Assembly: GCA_006384855.1 (NCBI GenBank)
Contig: VCJN01000317.1
Location: 47,466-111,465, forward strand
Direction: 5' to 3'
DNA length: 64,000 nt
From: Tetraselmis striata
Lineage: Eukaryota > Chlorophyta > Chlorodendrophyceae > Chlorodendrales > Chlorodendraceae
Each line of letters starts with the position of its first letter. Position 1 is the first letter of the stretch. The translations under genes were made by a program, and so were the position numbers. Below, in pieces: positions 11,458 through 23,345 of the stretch. The notes below the pieces were generated by a model. It was not told the DNA's origin. It worked only from the letters and a program-made list of their open reading frames with translations, and did no database searches.

Positions 11458-11504
11458 AGGCGCTGCCTGCCCCTTGACATACACTCCAAGATATGGACCC
11501 CTAC

Positions 11505-11509
11505 TGTAA
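11505..11509 (+). terminator. TGTAA poly(A) signal of PRPL1
   Basis: TGTAA 48 nt after the stop codon. This gives a short 3' untranslated region but is the nearest match. Confidence 0.5.
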
Positions 11510-12688
11510 ACAACAAACGAATTCATACGGCCTGCGTCATTCTGAACGCGTTTGCCATATTTTTCGCCATCTGGCAAGCAGGCAGTGCTGTGTGCATTTG
11601 CCAACATAATGAGCGCCCTTGCTGCCTCGATTTCCTACATGGCCATGTATTTGCCCGAGTGGCTAGTCTGGATGCACATGCAGCACCCATGTACGTGGAT
11701 GCATGCCATTGGCCTCATCTGGTCGACCACGCGGTAAATTCCACGTCAACACAAAGCAACGATCATCACGCATATTCTCAGGCGTGCGAGGTCACATATT
11801 CACATGCGCTGTCTTGACCCTGGTTCCACACTCTCTCCCACTTGACACCCAGACGAAAGCAGGCAATGCCAGGCACAATCCGGCACGCTCTGCCTTTCAG
11901 GCATGGTCTTGTTTATGGTGTGACTGTCCGTCTGAAAGCACGTTCACGCAAACAATGAGTGGGCTTCGGGAGAGAGCTGGGAGGTTGCTAAGAGTGCGGC
12001 CTCATTTCCTGTACATCGCATGCAGCGGGATTTCTGTGAGGATGCTCCAGGGGCACTCTTAGAATGGTACGTGCTCCGATGATGTGCACATCAACTTGGC
12101 AACCTTCTTGCATCCGCCCTGACTGTGTCTTGAACAAAGGAGAGCCACAAGGAGACAACGTGTACATAGTGCAGCGGGTATGCACCGGTATGCACAGCTT
12201 TATTGGCGAGCAGCCATGCTTCTGTTGTATGCCATCAGGGGCGAGCGAGCCCCACTCAACGGCCCGCAGAAGTACATCACCTGCTGGTGGTATTTGCGAC
12301 CCATGTCAGCGTTCCACACTGGCGATGGCAGTCTGCTGGCATGACGAATCGGTTCACTGGTGCTTGTAGATTGTGGGATATATATCGGGAATTTGGGACT
12401 ACTACAATGGATGGGGGGTGAGTGCTGGTAGACTTGATGTATTCCCACATTCAAATGCAGGCAGTGTTCCGTACTTGTTGCAGGGTTTGGCATTGCTGCG
12501 GCATACATGGCACAGATCTGCGAGAATTCCCGACACCCACTGCATCACATTAAAACAAACTCGAGATGTAATCAGTTGATTCGCGCATCGTGATGGCAAC
12601 AACGCAGCAGACGTCCGGCAAGGGTTCTAGTATTTTTACAGGGAGTAGAGCAGACAACCAGGAGGGCTCCTGGTGTTGTTATCCTATC

Positions 12689-12721
<33 letters not shown>

Positions 12722-13262
12722 CCCCCCCCATCTACACGCGGACTACATAATGTATAGAATATGTAATCCTTCTACAGCTAGTATGGCCTCAGAGTGGAAT
12801 GGCTTCATAAAAGTTCGCGCCGGGTTATCGGCCGAAGCCGCCCAAGCACCTCTTGCGCCAACTGCAGGGTGAAGGTCTAGCTCAGCCATTAGACCATTGC
12901 TTCATTCGAAACCCGAAGAACTTGCATCAACCAGGGCCAGTAGAGACCTCCGCTCTACCGAGCGGACAGACGAGCAAACAAATAGGAAATGGCGTCGTGT
13001 CCCGGGGCGGGGGCGAAAACGTCGCTAGCGAGTACTGGTAGCGACGGATAGAAATGAACACTACAATGTCAATGACGGCTAAATAAGATTAATAATAATG
13101 GACAGCAATGACACTCATGGATCCAATCAAACTAAAAACCTATCCCACATCAGCATGAAAAGTTGAAGAGAAAATGCTAAATATCTGAATTCTAATGCTA
13201 AGTGCGGTGTATATGTATATATATTAATCACTCGGTGACCACCCGCTCATAAAACGTAAAAG
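11510..13262. other. Intergenic; no gene recognised
   Basis: Open frames here are short and resemble nothing. A C30-G-C8 tract occupies 12691-12729. 13040-13262 is AT-rich and leads directly into the truncated LINE. Confidence 0.5.
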
Positions 13263-14275
13263 AAAAGTTCGGTATGCAACACATAGTAGACGACCGGGTT
13301 AAGAAGCGTAAACGCGCCATTGAGGCGCTCGATTCGGTATTACTCGGTGGACGGGACAAAATTCCTATTAATGTGCGTGTGTCTGTCTTTAAAACCTGTG
13401 TAGTGGCGGTTTTAACTCACGGGTGTGAAGTATACGGGGAATGGATTACAAACCGTGTGGACTAGCGGCGCAATTGAATTACAAACCGTACTCAATCAGT
13501 GCTTGCGGTGCCTCATTGGGGTGGGTAAAACCTCCCCTGGGGTGGTCACTGCACCGATGATGCGGGAATTGGATATTGCGCACATAGAGGCTACGGCCGC
13601 TGCGGCACCGGCTCGGGCGTTCCTTAATAAAGCATCCGACTTGAATACATGTATCCCATATAACCCATTTAGTAGATCAGCCAAGTCGGGCGCGCCCCAA
13701 CACGTGGACGTCGGGGATCGTCCACGTGTTGGTTAGATCGACCAGCGCTAGGGCGAACGTAGGGCTAGGTGAGGGAGCGCAACTTCCACTTGAGCCGAGG
13801 TCACTAGCCGCGTGCGATGCTGCTAAACTAGTAAAGGCAACGGTGTGGGCGCGTCGCAAATCGTCAGCAGCGTCAAACCCGTTGCCAAAGTACGGTGTGG
13901 TTGTCCCCGCGGCGGTTGTGGCCGGGCTGCACAATATGATACAATTACGCACCCAAGTATTTCCCACTGCCCGCCGATTGGCCCGGATTCCTGCCATGCT
14001 TGAGCGGTTCCTGGAACACTGCCCTGCATGTGGCGGAGGTGAATCTGAGACTATTGAACTATTGAAGACTATTGAAGACTATTGAAGTTGGTGGAGTGCC
14101 CGCGGTGGGGGTATCACCGTCATAATTTTGGGTTGTTAGTTCCGGAGTTCAGGGATTTTATTAGTAGTAAGCTTATTGCGTCATCCACACCGAAGGACTT
14201 AACACCCGCTCATACCTGTACGTATTTGAGATTAGTATCCACGAATTTCACACCGGGATGCGAATTTTGACGGCC
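13263..14275 (+). mobile_element. 5'-truncated LINE (non-LTR retrotransposon), C-terminal part of the RT ORF
   Basis: The plus strand encodes, with frame breaks, the region after the reverse-transcriptase core. Frames include HIVDDRVKKRKRAIEALDSV, a segment with LTHGCEVYGEW, LNQCLRCLIGVGKTSPG, and a terminal Cys-rich piece (EHCPACGG, then ECPRWGYHRHNFG). These match a reverse transcriptase on the opposite strand at 62240-64000 at both protein and DNA level. The copy begins abruptly inside the ORF, the usual result of incomplete target-primed reverse transcription. Frames shift at about 13460 and 13740. CTATTGAAGA is repeated near 14055-14090 where the ORF decays. Not functional. Confidence 0.8.
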
Positions 14276-14705
14276 CGTATTTTCATTTAAACGCGACTGG
14301 AATTCCACTGGCCTGTACCTGTAAGGATTTCAGTATCGCTAACGACGTGACCGCCGCCGGCCTATTATGAAATAACCACGCGCGCAAAGCGCCAGCGCTC
14401 GCCACGAAGGCCGCAACGTCACCGGTTGCGCCCCAACTACAGCAACCCTGCGCGGCTCAGCAGTATTCAGCATAGCTACCTCACCCTAGCCACCGGAACA
14501 GCTTCCGCCTGACCTCGAAACGCCCCGCCCTTCAATCTGCTGCTGTATAGCGGTTTGGCTATCAGCGGAGCTGGCGCGGTTGTGCGGCTCGCTACGTGCC
14601 AAGCGCCCGTCGGCCGAGCAGGCAGTAAGGGAGCGCCAAAATACATTAGAGCCCGCTCTGATTGTCGCCTCTGGCCGGCACCGCGGATGCGGAGATAGGA
14701 GCGGC
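14276..14705. other. Intergenic / probable 5' region of the RAP gene
   Basis: GC-rich from about 14340 onward. An in-frame extension runs upstream of the chosen ATG back to 14580 but has no ATG, so I treat it as leader. Confidence 0.4.
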
Positions 14706-17700
14706 ATGACTGCTCGTTTGAGGCGGGCGCTTGTTTCTTGCCGTCGGGTACTGCGCGGCACGGGGACGCTGCCGCGGTGCGGCGCTGCCGGCGAAGGCTC
14801 GGCGGGCGGGCAGTGGCCGCAGCCTGGGCGAAGTAGCGGCCAGCTGCTGCCGGGGCCGCCGCACGATGAGCAGGGGCAGGGGCGGCCCACGGGGTCCCGG
14901 TCCGCCAGCGGGATCGCCCCCAAGCTCATGGCGGCTCCCGGGGGGATTACTGCTCGACTAGCGGACCCGGGTTCCTCCCCCGCCCTGTCTCAGCGGCCGC
15001 AACATGTTGGCGGGTGGCGCGCCCCCTCGGCGGCGGACTATCCGTGGCCGCAGTCCTCGTATTTGCACGGCGACGAAGCGGCCAGCGGTGCGCCGGCATC
15101 GGCATCGGCATCAGCTTCAGGCAACGCCGCGGAGCCGGACGGCCGGAAGAGCTCCGGCACCGGCGGCAGCCCGCGGAGGCACCTCTCGGCCATGCCAGAC
15201 ACCTGCGCCAGCACGGACGAGTCCAGCCTCGGCGCTGCGGGGAGGGGGACCAGGGGCGCGTTAGGCGCGATCCTCGCTGCGGGTCGAAGGGCCCCCGGAA
15301 ACGACTCGGAGAATAAAGGGCGGGAGCTGCTGCTGAACGGGCGGCAGCAGTCGGCGGAGGGCGATCGCCGACACGCGGAGCGGGCCGCCAGCGGCGCCGC
15401 TGCCAGCAGCAGCGGCGTGAACGGCGCGCGGGCCGGTGGGTCGCCGCCCCCGGGCCACGCTGGGCGGAAGCCGTACCTAAAGCGCACCGCCGCCGACCAC
15501 CTCCGGCTGCGAATCTCCAGGGTGCCCACCCGCTCACACCCGCCTGGATTATATTTTCTTTCAATCGCACGTCATTTCTGCTTGACCCATGGAGTCGGCC
15601 GAACATGAATGAAGCGGCCTGCACGCCTGTGAAGTAACTTCCTTGAACGCCGAGTAATCTAATCCCATTGTGCCCCCCCCCCCCCCCCCCCCCCCCCGGC
15701 CCCTTCGCTTTGGCACTTTCGGTGCTGTGCAGGTGATTGCCGCCGCGGTAACACCAATGGACGTGGCGGCTGTGGTATCCAGCCACCTCACCGCCTTCAA
15801 CGACTTTCACGCCTCGTGCTGCCTGGACCGGCTGGCGGAGATGGCGATGTCGGCGCAGAGCGCACCGCCGCCCGTGGAGACAGTCGATGCGCTGGCTGCG
15901 CACATGGCGGCGCATGTTGGGGAGTACAACCCCTCGGCGATTGCGATCGGGATGAGGGCGCTGGCGCGCCTGGGCGTGGCGCATGAAGGCGCGACAGCGG
16001 CGGTGTCGCTGGCGGTGTACCGCGGCGGCGCGGAGTTTGAGAGCCGCCACCTGGCGGCGCTGCTGTGGTCCTTCGCCAAGCTGGGCTGCCACAACCAGAT
16101 GATGCTGAGTGCCGCAGGGGGCGTGCTGCTGGGGCGCGCCAGCCAGCTGAGCCCGCGCCAGATCTCCACGCTCTGCTGGGCCTACGCCAAGGCGGAGTTT
16201 GAGCCGCAGGCGCTGTTTGACCAGCTGGGCCCGCTCATCATAGCGCGCGCGGGGGCCTTCCTGCCGCAGCACCTCTCCACGCTGCTGTGGTCGCTCGCCA
16301 CGCTGCAGGCGGACGCGCCGGGAGTGCTCGAGGCGCTGGCGGGGGAGCTGGAGGCTGGCAAGGGCGGCCGCCTCACGCCGCAGGGGCTGGCCAACAGCCT
16401 GTGGGCCGCCGCGACCGCCAACCACGCCGCGCCGGGCCTCTTTGCGGCGCTGGGCCCGCACGTCGCCGCGGCCGCGGCCGCCGGCATCAGCGCGCAGCAG
16501 GTGAGCAACCTGCTGTGGGCCTACGCCACGCTCAACGTGCGCGACGGGCCGGTCATCGACGCCCTGCGCGGCGCGGCACTCCGCGACCTCGCCGCCTTCT
16601 CGCCGCAGGGGCTGGCCAACCTGTGCTGGTCGCTTGCGGTGCTGGACGCGCTGCAGCCGGCGCACCTCGCGGCCATGGCACCGCACCTCGCCGCCAAGGA
16701 GGCCGCCTTCGAGCGCCAGGCCTGGACGCAGCTTTTCCTGGCCGAGGCGGCCGCCAAGGCGGCGCCAGGCGACCCGCCGCTGCTGCCGCCGGCGATGTCG
16801 GCGCGCGCCGCTGCGGAGTACGCTGCTCGCCTGGGGGAGCACACCGAATCCAAGTACTACGCGGCGGTGCGCGCCCGGCCCCTCCTCCCTTACCGCCCTC
16901 TCCTGCCCCATGTTGCTCTGCAATCATCATCATCTGCGTGGATGTCATTTTCTGCGGGGTATTGCAACCCCAATCACCCCCCCTATCACGAACCGGGAAC
17001 CCAATACTGTACACTCTTCATCACTGGATCTGCTATGCGATGACATGCATCAACAACCCAATCACTCTCGGTGCTCGTTCTCTCTAATACCTCCCCATGT
17101 CAATATAGGGCTGATCTCCATCACCCCCCTCTTTCCCAACATACACACACACGCACGCACACACGCATTCATGAATGGATGGATGGATGGATGGATTAGA
17201 TTGATGATTGTCACGATGGTCTGTGCTACATTCTACAGCATACACTCTGTGCCGCGCTCGTGCATAGCGCAACCACGCTTTCGGTTCGGTATGTATCATT
17301 GTTTCGTTCCGCCTCCCTCCTTTACCGAGACCCAAAAAACAAATGTTTGGAAATATATCAGATTGCAACGCAGAAGATGCGCGACGCCAAAGTCGTTTCC
17401 ACAAAGTCATTTACCATACAACCGACCCTTGAACCCAATGCAACAATCCAATGCAACGGTACATTGGCTTTTTGCAGGTGCGTACTTGTGCATGTATATA
17501 CAGAGTGTATGTGCATCATGGGCTGTTGTGTCGTCTGTTGCCTGAGGCGACCCGTCATGCGTTGCCCCACCCCCTTCCCCCAGGTGCGCTCCGCGCTGGC
17601 CGGGCTGGGCGTGATGGACGCGGTGCTGCCCGTAGACGCGGTGAGGGAAGCCGCGCACGGGGCATTGGCGCCCGACCTCGCGCTGGACCTGGGCGACGGC

Positions 17701-17973
17701 GGCCCCCCCGTGGCGCTGGAGGTGGAGAATCCCTACGCGTACAGCGTCAACGCGCCCTACGTGCCCGTGGGCGCCACCGTGCTGCGCCGCGCGCTGCTGG
17801 CCAAGGCGGGCTTCCGGCTGGTGACGCTGCCGTTTTTCGAGCTGGAGGAGGGCGGCGGCGCGGAGCCGCTGGTCATGATGTGGGAGGTGGACCCGGCCGC
17901 CTTTGCCGCCTACATCGCGCGCAAGCTGGGGCTGGAGCAGCCGGCGGAGGAGGGGGCCGCTGCGGAGTGGTAG
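14706..17973 (+). CDS. RAP-domain, octotricopeptide-type repeat protein (organelle RNA factor)
   Basis: Likely an organelle-targeted RNA-binding protein that stabilises, processes or activates translation of a specific chloroplast or mitochondrial transcript. Exons: 14706-15521, 15733-16866 and 17584-17973, all phase 0 (2,340 nt, 779 aa). The N-terminus is Arg/Ser/Ala-rich with no acidic residues, as in organelle presequences. It is followed by a long low-complexity stretch. Exon 2 carries a run of about 37-residue helical repeats with the OPR/FAST-type core LxxLLWSxAxL: LAALLWSFAKL, ISTLCWAYAKA, LSTLLWSLATL, LANSLWAAATA, VSNLLWAYATL and LANLCWSLAVL. Exon 3 encodes the C-terminal RAP domain, with VALEVENPYAYSVN and GATVLRRALLAKAGFRLVTL. 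The start is the first ATG of the open frame. The target RNA cannot be inferred. Intron 1 has 25 C about 35 nt before its acceptor. A 658-codon antisense open frame over exon 2 is a GC shadow. Confidence 0.85.
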
Positions 17974-18027
17974 TAACATTTTATAATGCTCCCGCCGGTG
18001 TCTTATAACCGACGATTCGCCTCAGGT

Positions 18028-18032
18028 TGTAA
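18028..18032 (+). terminator. TGTAA poly(A) signal of the RAP gene
   Basis: TGTAA 55 nt after the stop. The convergent minus-strand gene ends at 18644, with its own signal near 18285-18309. Confidence 0.5.
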
Positions 18033-18284
18033 TATATGTGTTAGACCCTCATCTATTAGCGCGCCTATCAAGTCCATGTGTGCGCAGACCCTCGACACTA
18101 CAACCCCCAACAACAAAACCCGGAAGACAGCGTCGCAATGAGTCGCCGCCTCCTTGTGAAAAGCGGCCGGTGCAATGCTGTCGATGTCAATGATGTGCGC
18201 CACAACGCGCTGCACGTCCGCCTCCGCCAACGCGCCAACAGGGGGGGGTCCTTCAATATGCCGCCTTGGTGAACCGATTGACGA

Positions 18285-18309
18285 TTACAAAGCTTTGTGT
18301 TGTCTTACA
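18285..18309 (-). terminator. TGTAA poly(A) signals (minus strand) for the NOV_C gene
   Basis: TTACA on the plus strand at 18285-18289 and 18305-18309 reads TGTAA on the minus strand, 335-360 nt beyond the stop at 18644. Either could serve. Confidence 0.4.
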
Positions 18310-18643
18310 CGCAAGCAATGCGTACCAAGGTGAAACACTGCAGCCCCAAACATCCTATCCGGGTAGCCACTGAGCGCCACAGTCTAAGCATTTCTGCATG
18401 ACTGCATGGATGTCCATGAATGGGACGGGCGGAATGGCCGCTTTATTATGCCAGCAGGTGCGCGAGCCGACACATGTGATGTCACCAGCTTGAATGCAGA
18501 TGCTTTGTCACTGGTGCATATTCAGCGAGGCAGCAGGCCATGTAGGCGTGCTGCGCTTGCACTCCTGCTCTCCTTTGTCTGCAGCACTGCCCGGCCGGTG
18601 CTCTCCAACACAAAACAGACAGCTTCTGCGCCGTGTACCCGTC

Positions 18644-21600
18644 TCAGTACGCGAGTGCGAGCCCCAGGCGGCCCTCCCTCGCAGCGCGGTGCGGGTCGTG
18701 CAGGACCAAGATGCGCACTGCGGCGTGGTCCCCCGCGTTGATGACGCGGAAGATGGCGTACTGCGGCCCGGCGTTGGCAGCAAAGTCCCACTCGTCCAGG
18801 GAGAGCTCAAACACGTTGCGGCCGTCCCATGCCGTGGTCTTCACCTCGATGAACAGCGTCTCGTGGTGCTGGCCCGCCGGGCTGGGTGCGGGGCATTTGA
18901 GAGAAGAGCAGAAATGAGCGAAAGGCTATGGGACCCATCATGGTGCCTCCGCTCATGGCGCAGCCCACCACTACGAGTACAAAAGAACACGAGAAGACGG
19001 GTCCCGTCGCACTTTTTATCGCCCTTGAAGTAAGCAGGTCTATTAGAATGGAAGTTCTGTATTGATTAGAAATGAATCGAGATAGAAAATGTGTTGATAA
19101 TTTGGATTTTTTCTGAAAGAAAACTGACACATACACCTCAGTCGTATTGCGAATCGATTTCGGAAAGCACTAAACGGGTAATGTCCTTATCACCGTATTG
19201 TCGTTACTGGTGCCGGGTGAAATTACTGGTAAATTCCAGGATAAATGAACCGATATAAATACATGAATCAATATATGTGTACACAACCCATGGTCAAGAT
19301 CACACAACTACGGTTGGTAAGGATAATAATACATGCCGTGTGCTTGGAATCAAGCAGGGTAAAGACATGAGTGATCCCATAATCCTTAGCACCGTGTCAA
19401 AACAATCTGCTACCATGGAATAACCTCAGCACTGATATTAAGTATTACACGCATCCGGGCAACATTAAGCAGAAGAAAAGATTGTAATAGCGGAATAGAG
19501 TAGGAATAGAAATATTGCGCTACCAGTCGTAGAAGGCGGGTGGGGCAGCTTAGAGACGGCCGTTAAAAATTATTTGCCACCTACACACTAGTACATAAGC
19601 TGCCTCGAATAGGGGTTACATGCAAGCGATGTATCATTCGCCATAGTTCCGCTATAGTTTCGTGTCCAGCTGACCTTTGGCAGGCGTATGGCTGGGTCTC
19701 ACTCGCAGCAGCAGGGTTTGCATCGCCGCGCCGGCGCCCGTGCACCGAGTGGACACGCATTGATGCGGTCAGGATTACACACTGGACACCATCGCTGGCA
19801 ACATGCGCGGCCGTCCCGGAGTCCGCCAGCCGCCGGACAGCAGCAGCAATGGGCCGGGCGGGGGGGCGGGGAGGGGGGGGGCGACCGACCTGGTCAGCTC
19901 GAGGTCGTACGCCGCGCGGGTCTCCTCGGCCTGGTTCAGCCACGTGACGGCCCAGCCCGGGCGGCGCTGCGACAGCAGGTACTGGTACACCAGCGCCTCG
20001 CCCCACCTGCATACAGTGGACCCGACCAGATATCGGAGGAAAGGGAAGGTGGGGGGGGGGGGGGGGCTTAGCCATTTCCGGACCTTGGGAAATGTCGCCC
20101 AGCGCAGGGCGGTGCAAATTTAGTCCGTATGTGGACTAAGTGGAGCAACGCTACTGTAGTCCAATAAAGCTCTGCCATCAGGCACAAACCGCGCAAGCTG
20201 GGGGATGCTTGGCGCGCGGTCGGCACGTTTTTCTACGGGGTGTTTGCACCCGGCTGATGCTGACACATAGCGCAGATGGGGGTGGGTGGGTGGGTGTGTG
20301 GGCGGGGGGGGGGGGGGGGGGGCACAGAGTACAACTAATTGATTGATTGATCGATTGATTGATTAATGGATGAATTGCTTGATCGATAGCGCAAGATTGT
20401 CTGCGCCTGCATGGCACCCATCTGGTCCTGACAGAGATAGTGCAGATGGGGAGCGGGGGGGGGGGGGGGGGGGGGGCTGCATAGAGTTCAACCAACTAAC
20501 TGATTGATAGGTTGATTGATTAATGGACTGATTGATGAAGTTGTTGATTGATTGATTAATGGATAAATTGATTGATTGATTAATGGATAAGTTGATTGAT
20601 TGATTGATTGATTTATTTATTGAGTGATTGATTCATGGATGAATTGATTGAGTGATTGACAGCACAATATTGTCCGTGACAGCATAGCAGCAGCCGGGTG
20701 CTCAGCTTTTCAAATTAAGAAGACATCCATTGCCGGAAGGCTGTGAGCGGGAGGGGCTTGCTCAGGTGTGTGGCTAGGTGCATGTTTGTGTGCGTGTGCA
20801 TATCCTGAGCACGGTCGGAGGTTGCCGGAGTCAGCCGCCCGCCCCTCATGTGGCTGGCGCTGCCACCCGCCCTTTCGTCACACACCCCACGCCTATTCTT
20901 TCACGTGATACCGCTGCTACTGGCTGCAGACTGCCTTAGGGCTGAGGGCCGAGCTCCTAGGGTCTTGCACTTGCCTGACACTCCGGACCGTAATCCAATT
21001 GGGATGATAGTTGTTGAGGGCTCATGAAGTGTGTCGTCAAAGCTTTGGGTCGCGATGGAGTCACACCGTTATTCGGGATTGCAAATCCAGCCGGCGGAGA
21101 TCCGTAGAACCGGTTTACGAATCAAACAACTACGCGTAGTTGCTGCGCGATCGGGAACTGGTAATTGTCCTGTAGAGTCGCGAATTCAGTCACTGACCGG
21201 TTGGTAACCATTGGTAGCCGTAAGTAACTCCTGAAGTCGCCAGTTTTCAACCACACCTGGGTACCAATAGTAGCCGACCATTCACGCTCACTCCCCGCGC
21301 CCCACTAATTGAAAGTCGCCGGCGACACCACAGGCATAGAGATAAGTGGACGCATAGGAGGATGCCGGCATGTGGCCTTCATTTGGGGGGGGATGGGAGG
21401 GGGGGACTCGCCTGCCCACTGCTTTGGAGTCCCGCCGGTCCAGCCCCTCGGCCCAGGGGATGGCCACCCGCGGCGGCACTGCCTCCAGCAGCTCGCCCGC
21501 CAGCCGCGGCCGGCGCATGCCCGCGCCCGCTCCCTCCCCCAGCGCCCGACGTCGCCCGGTCGCACCGCGCCGCAGCTCCACCGCCGTCGTGGCCCCGCCC

Positions 21601-22838
21601 CGTGGCACCTGGACGCCGCCGCCTGCCTGCCCTGGGCGCTCCCCCGTCTCCGCCCCAGAGGCGACCGAGCCGTCGGAGGAGGAGGAGGAGGAGGAGCTGC
21701 TGCTGCTGCTGCTGCTGGGGCTGGAGCCCCCAGAGGAAAAGTGGGGGGTGCGGGGTGGGGGGGTGTGTGGGGGGGGGGGGGGGTTTCAGTGCGGGCAGCA
21801 GCGAGGGGCCATGATGACGAGGTATGTATGGCAAGGCGCAACTATCGTACGTCATGTGGGCGACTGCATGTACGTTGGGGAGCGGTGGGCGTGGCTGCCG
21901 GCAAGTGCAGCACTGCGCTGCGGCACATGTCACTCTGTAGAATGCTGCGAGTAGGCAGGCATGCGGGGCCAAGGCCGCAGCTACACAGATACCCGACGTG
22001 CGGGAGCCTTTCCGCCAGCCTACGACTCGCACGGGCCTTTCCATCATGCACCGTGATCACATTCCGCCTCTCTGTCTATGTTGCAGATGGGGTGGCCGGA
22101 GAAGGATGGCCACGGCCGTACATGTCGGGATGCTGGAGCCCAACCCCAAGCACAGAGGGGCACAATCATCGCCCTCACCTGCTGCTCTGCTCCTCCACGC
22201 TGCCGCTGCGCCGCTGTCTGAGTGGAGCCGGGATGCCCGCCGCCTGCCCTGCCCGCTCCGCCCCCTCCTCCTTTACCTCCCCCTCCCCCTCCCCTTCCCT
22301 TCCCCCCTCCCGCCCGTCTGCCTCCTGCTCCTCTCGCTCCCCCTCCATCACCGTTCCAGCCTCCTCATCCTCCTCCTCCTCCTCTTTGCCACAATCCTCC
22401 GCCTCCGCCGGGCGCATGCGTTTGGCCCGGTAGCGCGAGCCGCCCAGGTGGAGCATCGCATACTCTGTGGCCGCCTGCTCCGCGGACGGCGATGGAAGGG
22501 GACGGGGGGAGGGGAGCTCGCGAGTCAAAGCCACCCGTTCCACCACCTGCCAACCAACTCACCGCCTGGCGCGCCACGGTGACGGGAGAGTACGGCACCC
22601 TTTCGGTCATGCACTGCCCTGCCGGCCTTGTGCTAGCGCAGAGGGGTTAAGCCGGCCTCGGGTCAGCCCCCTCCCCCCCCCCCCCCCAAAAAAAAAACAA
22701 AACACATACACACATCCATCCATCCATACATTAACACATACATATACATATACATATACACAAACATGCTGTAACCGTTGATTTGGTTCGCGGGTCCCAA
22801 AAATGACGAACTGCGCTGCACTATCGGACCCTAAGCCG

Positions 22839-22890
<52 letters not shown>

Positions 22891-23308
22891 CCATCCATCC
22901 ATCCATCCATCCATGTACACGCACATATATACATACACAATGTAACCGCTGATTTGGTTCGCGGGTCCCAAAAATGACCAACTGTGCTGCACCATCGGAT
23001 CCTAAAGCTCTGTGCACTAACGGACCCTAAGCCGCCTCACACACACACACATCCATCCATCCATCCATGTACACGCACATATATACATACATGCATGTAA
23101 CCGTTGATTTGGTTCGCAGGTCCCAAAAATGACGAACTGTGCTGCACTATCCGGACCCTAAAGCTCTGTGCTGTATTCGCGGTGTGTTCTGGCAAGTTTT
23201 AAGATAAATACATCGTTCAACACGACAGCGGAAAAACCGTTGACATGCAGCGAACCAAAAGCTTGGTTACGGCGTACAATGTATACATGTGATTATGCAT
23301 GTGTGTGT

Positions 23309-23345
<37 letters not shown>

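Noticed and set aside
14947..16923. 658-codon minus-strand open frame over the RAP gene
   Set aside because: Antisense shadow of a GC-rich exon. The plus strand has recognisable helical repeats and a RAP domain.
22547..22562. 16-nt GT-AG intron between NOV_C exons 5 and 6
   Set aside because: Too short for spliceosomal removal. An acceptor at 22475 gives an 88-nt intron in the same phase and a better protein sequence.
20280..23165. Repeat arrays that could be mistaken for CRISPR or telomere sequence
   Set aside because: Units are simple microsatellites or imperfect tandem repeats with no spacer structure, and there is no TTTAGGG- or TTTTAGGG-type array.
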